In this document: in pieces, positions 63,331 to 64,000 of the stretch
Layout of the letters: each line of letters begins with the position of its first letter
Position numbering within the stretch: position 1 is the first letter of the stretch
Assembly: GCF_000383415.1 (NCBI RefSeq)
Contig: NZ_KB911255.1
Location: 480,001 to 544,000 of the forward strand
Direction of reading: 5' to 3'
Length of the DNA stretch: 64,000 bases
Source of the DNA: Hyphomicrobium zavarzinii ATCC 27496
GTDB taxonomy: Bacteria > Pseudomonadota > Alphaproteobacteria > Rhizobiales > Hyphomicrobiaceae
Notes under the pieces: generated by a model
The model's database searches: none
What the model was told of the DNA's origin: nothing
Seen by the model: only the letters and a program-made list of their open reading frames with translations
Translations under genes and position numbers: made by a program

Positions 63331-64000
63331 TCGCTCCGCGCTTTAGGGCGCGTTCTTCGCAGCACGTAGGTATCCATGATCCAGCCGTGCTTCTCTTTCT
63401 CGCGGGCGCGGATCTGCTCGATGACATCGACGAGATCGCGAAGCTTGCCGGACAGGAGAATTTCGTCGGGCGTGCCGAGGTAGGCTCCCCAGTGGATCTC
63501 GATATCGTCGTCGCAGATGGCGCGGAGCGTCTCGCCGCCGTCGAGCATGACGACGACGCTCTCTTCCGTCTCCGGCATTCCGTGCTTCACGAGTTTGCGC
63601 CCCGTCGTGATATGCACCGGCTCTCCCACCGCGTTCAGAACCATGGCGTGGCGCGCGGCGAGTGCCTGCACGCTGCTGATGCCCGGAATAACCTCGCAGT
63701 CGAATTCGAGGCCACCTTCCGAGCGTAGCAGATCCACAAGGCGCAAGGTGCTGTCGTAAAGGCTCGGATCGCCCCATACGAGGAACGCGCCGCAGCCGTT
63801 TACATCCACCTCGGCTGTGATCTGTGCGGCAAGCCGCTTCGCGCGTTCGCGATGCCAATCGGCGACGCCGAGCTTGTAGCCGCCGGGTTCCGGATCGCGC
63901 ACGGGGTCTGCGATCGAAATGAACTTGAAGGGGCGATCCTTCATGTGGCGTTCGCAGATTTCCTTGCGAAAGCGCACGAGATCGCCTTTTGCCTCGCCCT
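63309..64000 (-). CDS. cobF: Precorrin-6A synthase (deacetylating), 5' end beyond the window
   Basis: The frame is open to the right edge, and the family N-terminus (the nucleotide-site start of about 30-40 residues) is missing, so the gene is cut by the window. Visible blocks: GDLVRFRKEICERHM, DWHRERAKRLAAQI, FLVWGDPSLYDSTLRLVDLL, EVIPGISSVQALAARHAMVL, EPVHITTGRKLV and HWGAYLGTPDEILLSG. CobF removes the acetyl fragment and methylates C-1 in the aerobic pathway. It is on the opposite strand to cobB. Confidence 0.94.
   Translation of the reverse strand, partial: GEAKGDLVRFRKEICERHMKDRPFKFISIADPVRDPEPGGYKLGVADWHRERAKRLAAQITAEVDVNGCGAFLVWGDPSLYDSTLRLVDLLRSEGGLEFDCEVIPGISSVQALAARHAMVLNAVGEPVHITTGRKLVKHGMPETEESVVVMLDGGETLRAICDDDIEIHWGAYLGTPDEILLSGKLRDLVDVIEQIRAREKEKHGWIMDTYVLRRTRPKARSDQSDDRK

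Noticed and set aside
1-64000. CRISPR arrays, tRNA or rRNA genes
   Set aside because: No regularly spaced direct repeats and no cloverleaf or rRNA-like segments were noticed on reading; a covariance-model scan would be needed to exclude a small RNA.

Overview
The window looks like a GC-rich alphaproteobacterial chromosome segment, most likely Hyphomicrobiales. This is inferred from the complete aerobic (late cobalt insertion) cob gene set with CbtAB, the quinoprotein-associated SoxYZ-like/zinc-hydrolase pair typical of methylotrophic relatives, and the gene families of the exopolysaccharide (EPS) locus. No tRNA, rRNA, insertion sequence, CRISPR array or phage gene was seen.

Region 1 (1 to about 27.5 kb) is a Wzx/Wzy-type EPS locus. 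It holds the end of a Wzy-like polymerase, a Wzx flippase, an outer-membrane export (OPX) protein, five glycosyltransferases, a Wzz-like co-polymerase, a Wzc/CpsD-like ATPase whose P-loop lacks the usual lysine, a secreted GH5-like glycosidase, dTDP-L-rhamnose genes rfbC-rfbB-rfbD-rfbA (rfbD is frameshifted as written), and a polyprenyl-phosphate sugar-1-P transferase that starts the repeat unit.

Region 2 is a non-ribosomal peptide/polyketide gene set threaded through the EPS locus (6.2 to 13.4, 20.6 to 21.2 and 28.0 to 39.9 kb). It has a fatty-acid-activating synthetase (FAAL-PCP-C-A-PCP-TE) followed 3 bp later by an SGNH-hydrolase-like secreted protein, a KS-AT-KR-DH-ACP-TE polyketide synthase, an Sfp/EntD-type phosphopantetheinyl transferase overlapping a formyltransferase-A-PCP synthetase, and a free flavin reductase. 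The synthetase has a luciferase-like monooxygenase built into its A domain, and the reductase could feed it FMNH2. The product cannot be read from sequence. A lipopeptide or siderophore, or an acyl/aminoacyl decoration of the polysaccharide, are the main options. This is the most promising undescribed system here.

Region 3 (40.2 to 42.8 kb) is a TetR regulator with a palindromic operator inside its own promoter, then a Tat-exported zinc metallohydrolase and a fused SoxYZ-like carrier of the kind linked to PQQ dehydrogenases.

Region 4 (42.9 to 64 kb) is a cobalamin regulon under three B12 riboswitches. On the minus strand lie cobO-cobQ, a riboswitch with an unknown protein, and a riboswitch with btuB. 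On the plus strand a riboswitch leads cbtB-cbtA-DUF1636-cobW-cobN-cobG-cobH-cobI-cobJ, followed by cobL-cobE-cobM-cobB, mostly joined by start/stop overlaps. cobK is inverted inside the run, and cobF lies convergent at the right edge and is cut by it. cobA, cobS, cobT and the late nucleotide-loop genes are not in the window.
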